Position numbers and translations under genes: made by a program. Shown here piece after piece: positions 17,321 to 25,276 of a DNA stretch of 64,000 nt (positions are counted from its first letter, which is position 1; each line of letters starts with the position of its first letter). This DNA is from ZC4RG17 sp036380875 (GTDB lineage: Bacteria; Actinomycetota; Acidimicrobiia; Spongiisociales; ZC4RG35): assembly GCA_036380875.1 (NCBI GenBank), contig DASVDX010000035.1:62001-126000 (forward strand). Reading direction: 5' to 3'. The notes under the pieces were generated by a model. It was not told the origin of the DNA. It saw only the letters and a program-made list of their open reading frames with translations, and made no database searches.

Positions 17321-18367
17321 ATGGGACGTATCACCACCCCAGTCATCCTTTCGGGAGGCAGCGGCACGCGGCTGTGGCCGCTGTCGTCGCCCGCCCGACC
17401 CAAGCAGTTCCATTCGTTGGTGGGCGGGGAGACACTCATCCAAGCGACCGTCCGCCGGGTGGCGGGCGACGGCACCACGCCCCCGATCGTCGTCTGCAAC
17501 CAGGCTCACGTGACCGAGGTCGTAGAGCAGCTCGAGGCGATCGACTGCCCACCGTCGACCGTCGTGGTCGAACCCGTCGGACGCAACACGGCCCCGGCGG
17601 TGGCGGCAGCCGCCCTCGTCCTCGAACCCGATACCGTGATGATGGTGCTCCCCGCCGATCACCTGATCACCGGCGAGGGGGCATTCCGCGCCGCCTTGTC
17701 GGCGGCGATCGAAGCGGCCGCCGGCGGATCCCTCGTCACGTTCGGCGTGGTGCCCACCCGGCCCGACACCGGCTACGGCTATATCGAGAAGGCGCCCGGC
17801 GGCGGCCCGGCATATCCCGTGGCCCGATTCGTCGAGAAGCCCGACGCCGCCACTGCTGCCCGATACGTCGAATCCGGTTACCTGTGGAACTCGGGCATGT
17901 TCGTCTTCTCTGCCGGCGTCATCCTCGACGAGTTGCGTCGTCACGCGCCGGCGATCGTCGAAGCGGTGGAGGCGGCGCTGCCCGAGGTCGGTGACGACAC
18001 GGTCGTGCAACTGGGCTCCGCGTTCGGGGAGGCCCCCTCGATCTCGATCGACCACGCCGTCATGGAACGCACCGACCGGGCAGTGGTGGTGCCGCTCGAC
18101 GCCGGATGGACCGATGTCGGGTCGTGGAACTCCGTATGGGAAGCACTGGCGGTCGAAGGGGACACGGTCACCTCCGGCGAGGTGCTGGCCGTCGACGTCC
18201 ACGGCTCTTACATCCGATCGGAGAGCCGCCCGGTGGCAGTCATCGGCCTCGACAACGTCGTCGTGATCGAGACTCCCGAAGGGATCCTGGTCATGGACCG
18301 CGAGCGCTCCCAGGACGTCAGGCTCGCCGCCGAGTGGCAGGCGGGGAAGGGCCGCCAGTCCGGCTAG
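17321..18367 (+). CDS. manC: Mannose-1-phosphate guanylyltransferase
   Basis: The 348-residue nucleotidyltransferase makes GDP-mannose from mannose-1-phosphate and GTP. The signature VILSGGSGTRLWPLS is at residues 8-22, followed by PKQF. EPVGRNTAPAVAAAAL, VLPADHLI, GYGYIE and FVEKPD motifs follow, and DAGWTDVGSWNS lies near residue 265. Length fits the single-domain form without the C-terminal phosphomannose isomerase. The ATG lies five bases after the carbonic anhydrase stop. Confidence 0.92.
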   Translation: MGRITTPVILSGGSGTRLWPLSSPARPKQFHSLVGGETLIQATVRRVAGDGTTPPIVVCNQAHVTEVVEQLEAIDCPPSTVVVEPVGRNTAPAVAAAALVLEPDTVMMVLPADHLITGEGAFRAALSAAIEAAAGGSLVTFGVVPTRPDTGYGYIEKAPGGGPAYPVARFVEKPDAATAARYVESGYLWNSGMFVFSAGVILDELRRHAPAIVEAVEAALPEVGDDTVVQLGSAFGEAPSISIDHAVMERTDRAVVVPLDAGWTDVGSWNSVWEALAVEGDTVTSGEVLAVDVHGSYIRSESRPVAVIGLDNVVVIETPEGILVMDRERSQDVRLAAEWQAGKGRQSG

Positions 18368-18394
18368 CACGCACGGGGCCAGTCCAGGGAGCCG

Positions 18395-18400
18395 TAGCAT
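18395..18400 (+). promoter_or_regulatory. Candidate -10 for leaderless cytochrome c gene
   Basis: TAGCAT ends seven bases before ATG 18408. An upstream ATG (18399) falls inside this hexamer, which argues for 18408 as the start. Confidence 0.4.
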
Positions 18401-18407
18401 GGCCGGG

Positions 18408-18716
18408 ATGCGATCGTTCCGTCCGCTGCTCGTGATCGCTGCGCTAGCGCTGGTGGCTTGCAGCGGACCCGACGAGTCGGCCACCGGGGAAGAGATCTAC
18501 ATGCAGGTGTGCTCCCGTTGCCACGGCGCCGACCTGGGCGGCGGCGTCGGCCCCGCACTCGGACCAGGCAGCGACGCCGCCGAGCTACCGGACGAGTTCC
18601 TCATCGCCACCATCACCGACGGGCGTGGCCGCATGCCTTCGTTCCGTCAGACTCTCTCCGAAGCCCAGATCGAGCGGGTGGTGGAGTACCTGCGCCAGGA
18701 GCAAGGCTCGTCGTGA
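18408..18716 (+). CDS. Small c-type cytochrome lipoprotein
   Basis: The 102-residue protein starts with a lipoprotein signal peptide (MRSFRPLLVIAALALVAC); the lipobox cysteine is residue 18. One heme c site, CSRCH, lies near residue 36, and the axial methionine is probably in GRMPSFRQTLS near residue 76. It matches class I cytochrome c (cbb3-type CcoP/cytochrome c6-like fold) and should be an exported, membrane-anchored electron carrier. ATG 18399 would add three residues. The menC start overlaps its stop, so it is coupled to the quinone genes. Confidence 0.85.
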   Translation: MRSFRPLLVIAALALVACSGPDESATGEEIYMQVCSRCHGADLGGGVGPALGPGSDAAELPDEFLIATITDGRGRMPSFRQTLSEAQIERVVEYLRQEQGSS

Positions 18717-19678
18717 CCGTCGAGTTGTCCCTCGATGCCCTCGGCCTCTACCCGGTGCGCATCCCGATGCGCCACCGGTTCCGGCGGGTCGACCATCGGG
18801 AGGCGGTGCTGATAGAGGGGCCTGCCGGCTGGGGAGAGTTCTCGCCGTTCCCCGAGTACCCGGCTCCCGTCGCCGCCCGCTGGCTGGCCGCCGCCCTGGA
18901 AGCGGCGTGCGTCGGCCTTCCCGAACCTCGGCGGGACCGCATCCCGGTGAACGTGACCGTCCCGGCTGTCGATCCCGATACGGCCCGCCGGCTCGTCCAG
19001 GCGTCGGGCTCGCGCACGGCCAAGGTCAAGGTCGCCGAGCCAGGCCAGGGAGAGGCCGATGACCTGGCCCGGCTCCAGGCGGTGCGGGAGGCGCTGGGGC
19101 CCGAGGGCAAGATGCGTGTAGATGTCAACGCCGCCTGGGACGTGCCCACCGCGGTGGCCCGCATCACCCGAATGGCCGAGTTCGGGCTCGAGTACGTCGA
19201 ACAGCCGGTGGCCACGATCGAGGAGATGCGCCGGCTGCGCAAGGAGGTGGACGTCCCGTTGGCGGCCGACGAGCTGATCCGCCAGCTTCCCGACCCGGTG
19301 GTCGTCGCCGAACAGGAGGCCGCCGACGTGGTGGTGATCAAGGTGCAGCCGCTCGGCGGGCCACGGCGCGCCCTGGACGTGGCGGAGAGATGTGGCCTCC
19401 CGGTGGTCGTGTCGTCGGCACTCGAGACATCGGTCGGGATGGCGGCGGGGGTGGCGGTGGCTGCTGCGCTGGAAGAGCTGCCTTTCGCCTGCGGGCTGGG
19501 GACGGTGAGCCTCCTGGAGTCCGACGTGACGGCCGAGCCGCTGCTGGCGGTGGACGGCTACTTGCATGTCCGCCGGCCCGAGCCCGACCGGGCGGCGCTG
19601 GAGCGCCTCCGTCCCGACGAGGCGACCGCCGCCGGCCTCCTCGAGCGCTTGCGCGCGGCGGGGGAGGTGCTCGCGTGA
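18713..19678 (+). CDS. menC: o-Succinylbenzoate synthase
   Basis: The 321-residue enolase-superfamily enzyme dehydrates SHCHC to o-succinylbenzoate in menaquinone synthesis. The catalytic lysine motif KVKV is near residue 104. Metal ligands are in MRVDVNAAWD, YVEQP and LAADE, and the second lysine is in VVIKVQPLGG near residue 210. GTG 18713 overlaps the cytochrome stop (GTGA), and the menD GTG overlaps its own stop in the same way. Adjacent menD and nearby menF support MenC over other enolase-superfamily functions. Confidence 0.9.
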   Translation: MTVELSLDALGLYPVRIPMRHRFRRVDHREAVLIEGPAGWGEFSPFPEYPAPVAARWLAAALEAACVGLPEPRRDRIPVNVTVPAVDPDTARRLVQASGSRTAKVKVAEPGQGEADDLARLQAVREALGPEGKMRVDVNAAWDVPTAVARITRMAEFGLEYVEQPVATIEEMRRLRKEVDVPLAADELIRQLPDPVVVAEQEAADVVVIKVQPLGGPRRALDVAERCGLPVVVSSALETSVGMAAGVAVAAALEELPFACGLGTVSLLESDVTAEPLLAVDGYLHVRRPEPDRAALERLRPDEATAAGLLERLRAAGEVLA

Positions 19679-21405
19679 CGTATCCGAACCCGTCTACCGC
19701 GCTGGCGGCCATCATCGTCGACGAGCTCGCCCGCGGCGGGGTGGGTCTCGTGGTGGCTTCGCCAGGCTCCCGCTCGACGGCGCTCGTCCTGGCGGCGTCG
19801 AGGCATCCTGGCGTCGAGCTCCGCGTCGTGATCGACGAGCGGTCCGCCGCCTTCCAGGCGCTGGGCTGGGCGAAGGCGACGGGGCGGCCGGCGGCCGTCG
19901 TCACCACCTCCGGCACTGCCGTCGCCAATCTCGTCCCAGCGGTGGTCGAGGCCGACAGCTCTTCGGTGCCGTTGATCGTCGTGTCTGCCGACCGGCCGCC
20001 CGAAGAACGGGGAGTGGGGGCCAACCAGGCCATCGACCAACGCGACATCTTCGGTCGGTTCGTCCGCCTGGCCACAGAGCTCGGACCGGGAGAGCCTCAT
20101 CCCGACGCGCCGCGCTGGTGGAGGTCCGCAGTGGCCCAGGCGTTGGGGGCCGCCCTCGGGTTCGGCGGTCGTCCCGGCCCCGTCCATCTCAACGCCGCCT
20201 TCCGCGAGCCCACGGTGGCGGCCTCCTACGACGGCCGGACGGGAGCCGAGCCGTACCCCTACGACCATCCTGGCCGTCCCGGCGTCGCCCCGTGGAGCGA
20301 GGTCGTCGTGGGCGACGCCCCCAGCCCCGAAGCGGTCGAACGGGTGGTCGCCGAGATCGCCCGGGCGGAGAGGGGGGTGATCGTTGCCGGCGCCGTGGGC
20401 GGAGCGCCGGAGATAGTCGAACTGGGCGAGCACCTGGGATGGCCCGTCATCGCCACCGCCGCTTCCGGCCTCCGCGGCCGGGACGGGGTGGTCGTGGCAG
20501 GTCATCACCTCGTGGAGCACACGGAGCCCGACATGATCCTCCGTTTCGGCGACCCGGGCCCCTCGCGGCGGATGCTCGAGCTGGTGAGCCGTCCGATACC
20601 TCAGGTCGTCGTGGGCCAGAGCTGGTCGGACCCGGGCCGGACGGTGACCGGTTTCGTCGGCGCGGCCCCGCGGGCGACGGCCTCTGCTCTCCGGTCGGCG
20701 ATCGACAAGCGGGAGGCCACGGAATGGCGGGACTGGTGGCACCGAGCCGATTCGGCGGTGGTGACGGTGTTGGCCGAGACGATGGTCGAGGGCCGTCTGA
20801 CCGAACCGAGCGTGGCGTGGACCACTGGTGGGCTCGGCTCGGACATCATGGTCGTCGCCTCCTCGATGCCGATCCGGGACGTGGAGGCGTTCGGTTTCGT
20901 CGTGCCGCCGATCGTCGCCAACCGGGGAGCGTCGGGGATCGACGGGTTCGTGTCGACGGCCCTGGGCGCGGCCCGGGCTCATCCACGCACGCTCGCCCTC
21001 GGCGGCGACCTGTCGATGCTCCACGACTCGAATGGCTTCTTGACCGAGGAGCCGCCGCCCTGTGTGTTCGTCGTCATCGACAACGGCGGCGGCGGGATCT
21101 TCTCCTTCCTGCCTCAGTACGAGCACGTGGAGGACGCGTCCTTCGAACGACTGTTCGGGACACCTCACCACCGCGACCTGTCTGCGCTCGCAGAATTCCA
21201 TGGCATGAGGTGGCGGAGGGTGGCGGAGCGGGCCGAACTGGAGGAGATGGTCCGGGGGGCGTGGGAGGCGAAGGAGAGCGTCATGGTCATCGTCGAAACG
21301 GACCGGGACGAGAATCTCGCCGAGCATGTGCGCCTGAATCGGCTGGCGGCGGAGACCGTGGCGGCTACTCCGCCCCCAGCGCCCCCATCATCGCCCCGAG
21401 CTTGA
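19675..21405 (+). CDS. menD: 2-Succinyl-5-enolpyruvyl-6-hydroxy-3-cyclohexene-1-carboxylate synthase
   Basis: The 576-residue ThDP enzyme condenses isochorismate with 2-oxoglutarate. The N-terminal SPGSRSTALVLAA near residue 30 and DERSAAFQALGWAKATG near 58 are typical of MenD. The diphosphate-binding region includes LALGGDLSMLHD and VVIDNGGGGIFSFLPQ near residue 445-480. GTG 19675 overlaps menC by four bases. The last 41 bases overlap the 3' end of the convergent menF gene. Confidence 0.93.
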   Translation: MTYPNPSTALAAIIVDELARGGVGLVVASPGSRSTALVLAASRHPGVELRVVIDERSAAFQALGWAKATGRPAAVVTTSGTAVANLVPAVVEADSSSVPLIVVSADRPPEERGVGANQAIDQRDIFGRFVRLATELGPGEPHPDAPRWWRSAVAQALGAALGFGGRPGPVHLNAAFREPTVAASYDGRTGAEPYPYDHPGRPGVAPWSEVVVGDAPSPEAVERVVAEIARAERGVIVAGAVGGAPEIVELGEHLGWPVIATAASGLRGRDGVVVAGHHLVEHTEPDMILRFGDPGPSRRMLELVSRPIPQVVVGQSWSDPGRTVTGFVGAAPRATASALRSAIDKREATEWRDWWHRADSAVVTVLAETMVEGRLTEPSVAWTTGGLGSDIMVVASSMPIRDVEAFGFVVPPIVANRGASGIDGFVSTALGAARAHPRTLALGGDLSMLHDSNGFLTEEPPPCVFVVIDNGGGGIFSFLPQYEHVEDASFERLFGTPHHRDLSALAEFHGMRWRRVAERAELEEMVRGAWEAKESVMVIVETDRDENLAEHVRLNRLAAETVAATPPPAPPSSPRA

Positions 21406-22561
21406 GGCGCGTCTCGTCGAGCTCCGCCTCGGGAAGGGACTCGGACACGATCCCCGCTCCGGCGAAGAGCCGGGCCCGTGCCCCCGACAACTCGGCGCAC
21501 CTGAGGGCGATGGCGAACTCGCCGTCACCCGTTCGGTCCATCCAACCCACGGGCCCGGCATAACGGCCGCGATCCATTCCCTCGAGGGCGTCGATGAGCT
21601 CGAGGGCGATGTCGGTGGGTGTGCCGCCCACCGCCGCCGTGGGATGCAGCAGTTCTGCGAGCCTCAGGGCGTCCCACCCGTCGGGGACCGTGGCGGTGAC
21701 GGCCGTAGCGAGGTGCTGCACGTTGGCCAGGCGCAGGATCTCGGGCTCGTCGCGCTCGGAGACGTCGGCACCGATGTTGCGGAGCGGCTCCAGAACCGAA
21801 CGCACGGCGAGCTCGTGCTCCCACCGGTCCTTGTCGGAGCCGAGGAGACTCCGGGCGGCGTCGGTGTCGCGCTCCTGGTCCGTGAACGAAGGCGCCGAGC
21901 CGGCGAGGACGAGGGAGTCCAGGCGATCCCCGGTCCGGCGCACCAACAGCTCCGGGCTGGCGCCCACGAGGTCGGCCACTCGGAAGACGTGGCATCCGGG
22001 GAAGCGGTCGATGAGCCGGCCCAGCACACGGGGCGGGTGGAATGGCGCCCGCGACCACACGGCGTAGTCACGGGCCAGCACGACTTTTTCGACGTCTCCT
22101 GCCCGGATCCTCTCGATAGCCGTCGCCACCCTCTCCAGCCACAACACGTCGGGTAGCGACGAACCGGCGTAACGCGCCTTGTCCTCGGCTCCCGGGTCCG
22201 CCACGGTCTCGGGAAGAGAGGCGCCATCGGCAGTGGTGACCCACCAGGTGTCACCCCGGCGGCCGACGACCACCTTCGGCACCACGCCCACACTTCCCGT
22301 AGAGCGTGGAGAGAACGTCACCGAAGCGAAGACCACGGGCCCGCTCCCCGCCACGTCGATGGCGTCGTCGACCTCGCTCTTCGAGACGAGATCCGAGAAA
22401 GCGTCGTCGAGTGCCTGCATCCGAGCGGGGCCGGTGCCGGGGAGCAGCCGAGCCGCCTCCCCCCAGCCCCAGAGGCTGACCTCGGCGGACATCCACACGT
22501 GATCGGGGTCGCGGGCGAGAGGGTCGGCGACAGGATCTGTGGCCCGGGTGACGAACCTCAC
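21365..22561 (-). CDS. menF: Isochorismate synthase
   Basis: The 398-residue chorismate-utilising enzyme converts chorismate to isochorismate, the first menaquinone step. The C-terminal domain shows ERIRAGDVEKVVLAR, LVGASPELLVRR, LVLAGSAPS, HPTAAVGGTP and RYAGPVGWMD in the usual order. The family LAGT motif reads LAGS here, a mild change. It lies downstream of murI and a MerR-like gene; its ATG overlaps that gene's stop by four bases. It converges with menD, overlapping it by 41 bases. menF, entC and dhbC are hard to tell apart; menC and menD favour menF. Confidence 0.9.
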   Translation of the reverse strand: MRFVTRATDPVADPLARDPDHVWMSAEVSLWGWGEAARLLPGTGPARMQALDDAFSDLVSKSEVDDAIDVAGSGPVVFASVTFSPRSTGSVGVVPKVVVGRRGDTWWVTTADGASLPETVADPGAEDKARYAGSSLPDVLWLERVATAIERIRAGDVEKVVLARDYAVWSRAPFHPPRVLGRLIDRFPGCHVFRVADLVGASPELLVRRTGDRLDSLVLAGSAPSFTDQERDTDAARSLLGSDKDRWEHELAVRSVLEPLRNIGADVSERDEPEILRLANVQHLATAVTATVPDGWDALRLAELLHPTAAVGGTPTDIALELIDALEGMDRGRYAGPVGWMDRTGDGEFAIALRCAELSGARARLFAGAGIVSESLPEAELDETRLKLGAMMGALGAE

Positions 22562-23043
22562 GTCCGATCTTCGGCCAGGCGCCGGCGGGCGTCCTCGATC
22601 AGGAGGCGAGAGAAGTGCTGCCCCACCAGCCTGCGGGTGGCGGGGAGCATCACTTCCAGGGCGTCGACCAGCCTCGCCGCCGCTTCCTCGTCGCTCGGGG
22701 CGGTGCCCTGCACCGGGTCGCGGACGAATCGGAGGAAGGCGTCCACGGCTGCCTCGGCCACCGGCCTCATCGCCTGGTCCGCTCTGCGGGCGAGGTCGAG
22801 GAGCTCTCCCAGCGGGAGCCCCGCCTCTACGAGCTCCAGGCCGGCCTTCACCGCCTCGGCGTCGTCGGGGTGGTACCGGGGCTCCCCCTCGTCGATCCGG
22901 GGGAGAAGGAGCCCTTCGCGGGTGAGAGCCTCGAGCAGGGGCATCGAGAGGCCCGACTGATCCGCCAGTTCGGGGAGCGTTAGAAGGCTGTCGGGGTCGT
23001 CGGTGACGAGCGCCTTGCGCAGCGCGGCTTCGGGGGCGTCCAT
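22558..23043 (-). CDS. MerR-like helix-turn-helix protein
   Basis: The 161-residue protein has a MerR-type winged helix. TLPELADQSGLSMPLLEALTRE at residues 22-43 is the helix-turn-helix and RYHPDDAEAVKAGLELVEAGLPLGEL is the wing and helix. The remaining 90 residues are helical with no metal-binding cysteines. It may be a transcription regulator; its targets are unknown. It starts one base after the murI stop and overlaps menF by four bases, so it sits in a murI-menF operon. Confidence 0.7.
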   Translation of the reverse strand: MDAPEAALRKALVTDDPDSLLTLPELADQSGLSMPLLEALTREGLLLPRIDEGEPRYHPDDAEAVKAGLELVEAGLPLGELLDLARRADQAMRPVAEAAVDAFLRFVRDPVQGTAPSDEEAAARLVDALEVMLPATRRLVGQHFSRLLIEDARRRLAEDRT

Positions 23044-23044
23044 G

Positions 23045-23818
23045 TCAGCCCAAGGCTAGGAGGCTCGCCGGGGCCACGATTCCGAGCCGCTCGGCCGCCG
23101 AGAGCAGCCGATCGCGGTCCCCGGTGGAAACGAGCTCGGTGCGGGAGCGGCCCGTGTCCACACCGCGACGGCGGGCGACGCGTGCGGTCTGGGCGGCGAC
23201 CGCCGGGGCGGGGTCGATCATCCGCACCTGCGGCCCGAGCACGGCAGTGATGGCCTCGGCGAGAGCCGGGTAGTGGGTGCAGGCCAACACGAGCGTGTCG
23301 ATGCCGGCGTCGATCAGAGGCTCGAGGCATCGGCGCACCTCGGCGACGACCTCGGGACCGGACGTCCGGCCCTCCTCGACGAGTTCCACCCAACTCGGGC
23401 AGGCGGCGGTGAACACTTCGACGCCGGCGGCGAAACGAGCGACGACGGAAGCGAAGAGCTCACCCTGGAACGTCGCCGCGGTGGCAACGACACCGACGCG
23501 GCCGGAGTGGGAGGCCTCCGCCGCCGGCTTGACCGCCGGCTCCATGCCCACGAAGTCCACGTCGGGAAGACGTCGCCGCAACTCGTGGAGAGCGGCCGCC
23601 GAGGCCGTATTGCAGGCGATCGTCACCACCTCGCATCCCTGCTCGATCAGATATGAGGCGCAGAGCTCGGCCCGCTTCTCCACTTCCGCCAGAGTGCGCG
23701 TGCCGTAGGGCGCGGCGGCATGGTCGGCCACGTAGATCAGGTCGGCCGTGGGCAACAAGGATCTCACATGCCGCAGGACTCCCAGTCCACCGACGCCGGA
23801 ATCGAAGACACCGATCAT
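23045..23818 (-). CDS. murI: Glutamate racemase
   Basis: The 257-residue enzyme interconverts L- and D-glutamate for peptidoglycan. It has the FDSGVGGL motif at residues 5-12 and DHAAAPYGTR near 32. Catalytic cysteines are in TIACNTAS (Cys69) and LACTHYP near residue 180. Length is normal. It is the first gene of a minus-strand operon with a MerR-like gene and menF, and it is divergent from the SDR gene. Confidence 0.95.
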   Translation of the reverse strand: MIGVFDSGVGGLGVLRHVRSLLPTADLIYVADHAAAPYGTRTLAEVEKRAELCASYLIEQGCEVVTIACNTASAAALHELRRRLPDVDFVGMEPAVKPAAEASHSGRVGVVATAATFQGELFASVVARFAAGVEVFTAACPSWVELVEEGRTSGPEVVAEVRRCLEPLIDAGIDTLVLACTHYPALAEAITAVLGPQVRMIDPAPAVAAQTARVARRRGVDTGRSRTELVSTGDRDRLLSAAERLGIVAPASLLALG

Positions 23819-23863
23819 GCGGGGCCCATATCAGCACGGACCGGGGCGTGACCGGTTGTTTGA

Positions 23864-23869
23864 TAGGGT
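23864..23869 (+). promoter_or_regulatory. Candidate -10 for the SDR gene
   Basis: TAGGGT lies in the 78-base gap between murI and the SDR gene. A short leader with GAGGAGG before the GTG at 23897 would follow. Confidence 0.35.
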
Positions 23870-23896
23870 GCCGCCACCGAGCGAGGAGGAACCCGA

Positions 23897-24661
23897 GTGG
23901 ACCTGAACGGAGCATCTGCGATCGTCACCGGCGGCGCGTCCGGACTCGGAGCCGCCACATGCCGCCGCTTGGCGGCGGCGGGAGCGAAGGTGGTGATCGC
24001 CGACCTCCAGGACGATCTGGGCGCCGCCGTAGCCGAGGCGATCGGGGGTGTGTTCTGTCACACCGATGTGACGGACCCGGAGCATGTGGAGGCGGCGGTG
24101 GCGCGGGCGGCTGAGGAGGGCGCGCTGCGTGCCCTGGTCAACTGCGCCGGCATCGGCCCGCCGGCTCGGACTCTCGACCGGGACGGCAACCCCCACGACC
24201 TCGGGGCCTATCGCAAGGTGATCGAGGTGAACCTCATCGGGACGTTCAACGCCATCCGCCTGAGCGCCGCCGCCATGGCCGCCACCGAGCCGGTGGACGA
24301 GTACGGGACCCGCGGGGCCATTGTGAACACCGCCTCGGTGGCCGCCTTCGACGGCCAGATCGGCCAGGCCGCCTACTCCTCGTCGAAGGGCGGGGTGGTC
24401 GGCATGACATTGCCAGTGGCCCGCGACCTCTCGGCCGTCGGCATCCGGGTGAACACCATCGCCCCCGGCCTGATCGACACGCCGCTCCTGGCGGGGCTCC
24501 CCGAGCCGGCCAAGGCGTCCTTGGGTCGCCAGGTCCTGTTCCCGAAGAGGCTGGGAAGGCCGGAGGAGTACGCCGAACTCGCCTACTTCCTGCTCACCCA
24601 CGACTACATGAACGGCGAGACGATCCGCATGGACGGAGGAATCCGGATGGCCCCGAAATAG
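23897..24661 (+). CDS. SDR oxidoreductase, type II 3-hydroxyacyl-CoA dehydrogenase-like
   Basis: The 254-residue short-chain dehydrogenase has the cofactor motif VTGGASGLGAATCRRL at residues 10-25, NCAGIG near 84, catalytic Ser in NTASVAAFDG near 149, and YSSSK near 160. An Asp after the second strand (IADLQDD) favours NAD. Sequence resembles HSD17B10-type 3-hydroxyacyl-CoA dehydrogenases (IAPGLIDTPLLAGLPE). It starts with GTG after GCGAGGAGG. It stands alone, so the substrate remains inferred. Confidence 0.85.
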   Translation: MDLNGASAIVTGGASGLGAATCRRLAAAGAKVVIADLQDDLGAAVAEAIGGVFCHTDVTDPEHVEAAVARAAEEGALRALVNCAGIGPPARTLDRDGNPHDLGAYRKVIEVNLIGTFNAIRLSAAAMAATEPVDEYGTRGAIVNTASVAAFDGQIGQAAYSSSKGGVVGMTLPVARDLSAVGIRVNTIAPGLIDTPLLAGLPEPAKASLGRQVLFPKRLGRPEEYAELAYFLLTHDYMNGETIRMDGGIRMAPK

Positions 24662-24680
24662 GCCGGTCGGGCCGGGTGGC

Positions 24681-24745
24681 GGGTGGGGCCGGGTGGCGTG
24701 GAGTCGTGACGGGTGGTGGGTGGGGCCGGGTGGCGTGGAGTCGTG
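24681..24745. repeat. Two 28-bp perfect direct repeats
   Basis: A 28-base unit beginning GGGTGGGGCCGGG and ending GTGGAGTCGTG occurs at 24681-24708 and again at 24718-24745, 37 bases apart start to start. It fills the gap between the convergent SDR and SufE genes. The unit is G-rich on the plus strand. Only two copies occur, so it is not a CRISPR array. Confidence 0.9.
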
Positions 24746-24751
24746 CCCGGT

Positions 24752-25177
24752 TCAGCGGCTCCCAGCCAGTTGGCGCTTCAGGCGGGCCAGGATGGCGCCC
24801 ATGCCGCGCAGACGCAGCGGAGTGACCACCTCCTCGAGGCCCATGCCGTAGTAGAAGTCGTCGGGCACCGAAAGCACCTCGTCCACCGAGGCGCCCTCCA
24901 GGCCGTCGAGCAGCAGGCCGGCGTAGCCACGGACGGTCGGCGACTCGGGCGGAGCGGAGAAGAACATGTGCACGCGGCCTTCTTCGTCGACCTCGGTCGC
25001 CAAGAAGAACGGTGTCTGGCACTCCGGCACCTCCTCGAGGAGGGACGGGTCGTCGACGTAGCGCGCCGGCAACGGGGGAAGGCGACGCGAGTAGTCGAGC
25101 AGAGCCTCGAGGCGGAACTCCTTGGGGGAGGAGCGGAAGACGTCGACGATGGTCTGGAGGCGGGAAGGCAGGGCCAT
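24752..25177 (-). CDS. sufE: SufE-family cysteine desulfurase activator
   Basis: The 141-residue protein matches SufE. The sulfur-accepting cysteine is in LEEVPECQTPFFLA near residue 53, and SVDEVLSVPDDFYYGMGLEEVVTPLR-type helices follow in family order. It accepts persulfide sulfur from a SufS-type desulfurase for Fe-S cluster assembly. ATG 25177 has GGGGA just upstream and is preferred over ATG 25201, which lacks a ribosome site. It is divergent from a thiosulfate sulfurtransferase, giving a sulfur-handling pair. Confidence 0.88.
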   Translation of the reverse strand: MALPSRLQTIVDVFRSSPKEFRLEALLDYSRRLPPLPARYVDDPSLLEEVPECQTPFFLATEVDEEGRVHMFFSAPPESPTVRGYAGLLLDGLEGASVDEVLSVPDDFYYGMGLEEVVTPLRLRGMGAILARLKRQLAGSR

Positions 25178-25237
25178 GTTGTCCCCATTGTCGTTGGACA
25201 TGCGACATTCACAAAGCGCCGCTATCGTCAGCAATAC

Positions 25238-25253
25238 CACTATCGCAATAGTG
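25238..25253. promoter_or_regulatory. Palindrome between sufE and sseA
   Basis: CACTAT-CGCA-ATAGTG is a perfect dyad with six-base arms in an unusually AT-rich pocket of the divergent promoter region. It lies 24 bases before the sseA start. An Rrf2-type or other sulfur/iron regulator is possible; no regulator gene is adjacent. Confidence 0.45.
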
Positions 25254-25276
25254 AAAACGCCCGGACTGGAGGAATC

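Noticed and set aside
19558..21327. A 589-codon minus-strand frame over menD
   Set aside because: menD has all ThDP motifs; the reverse frame is a by-product of codon bias.
24681..24745. CRISPR array or IS ends
   Set aside because: Only two direct copies with a nine-base gap; no cas gene, transposase or inverted ends.
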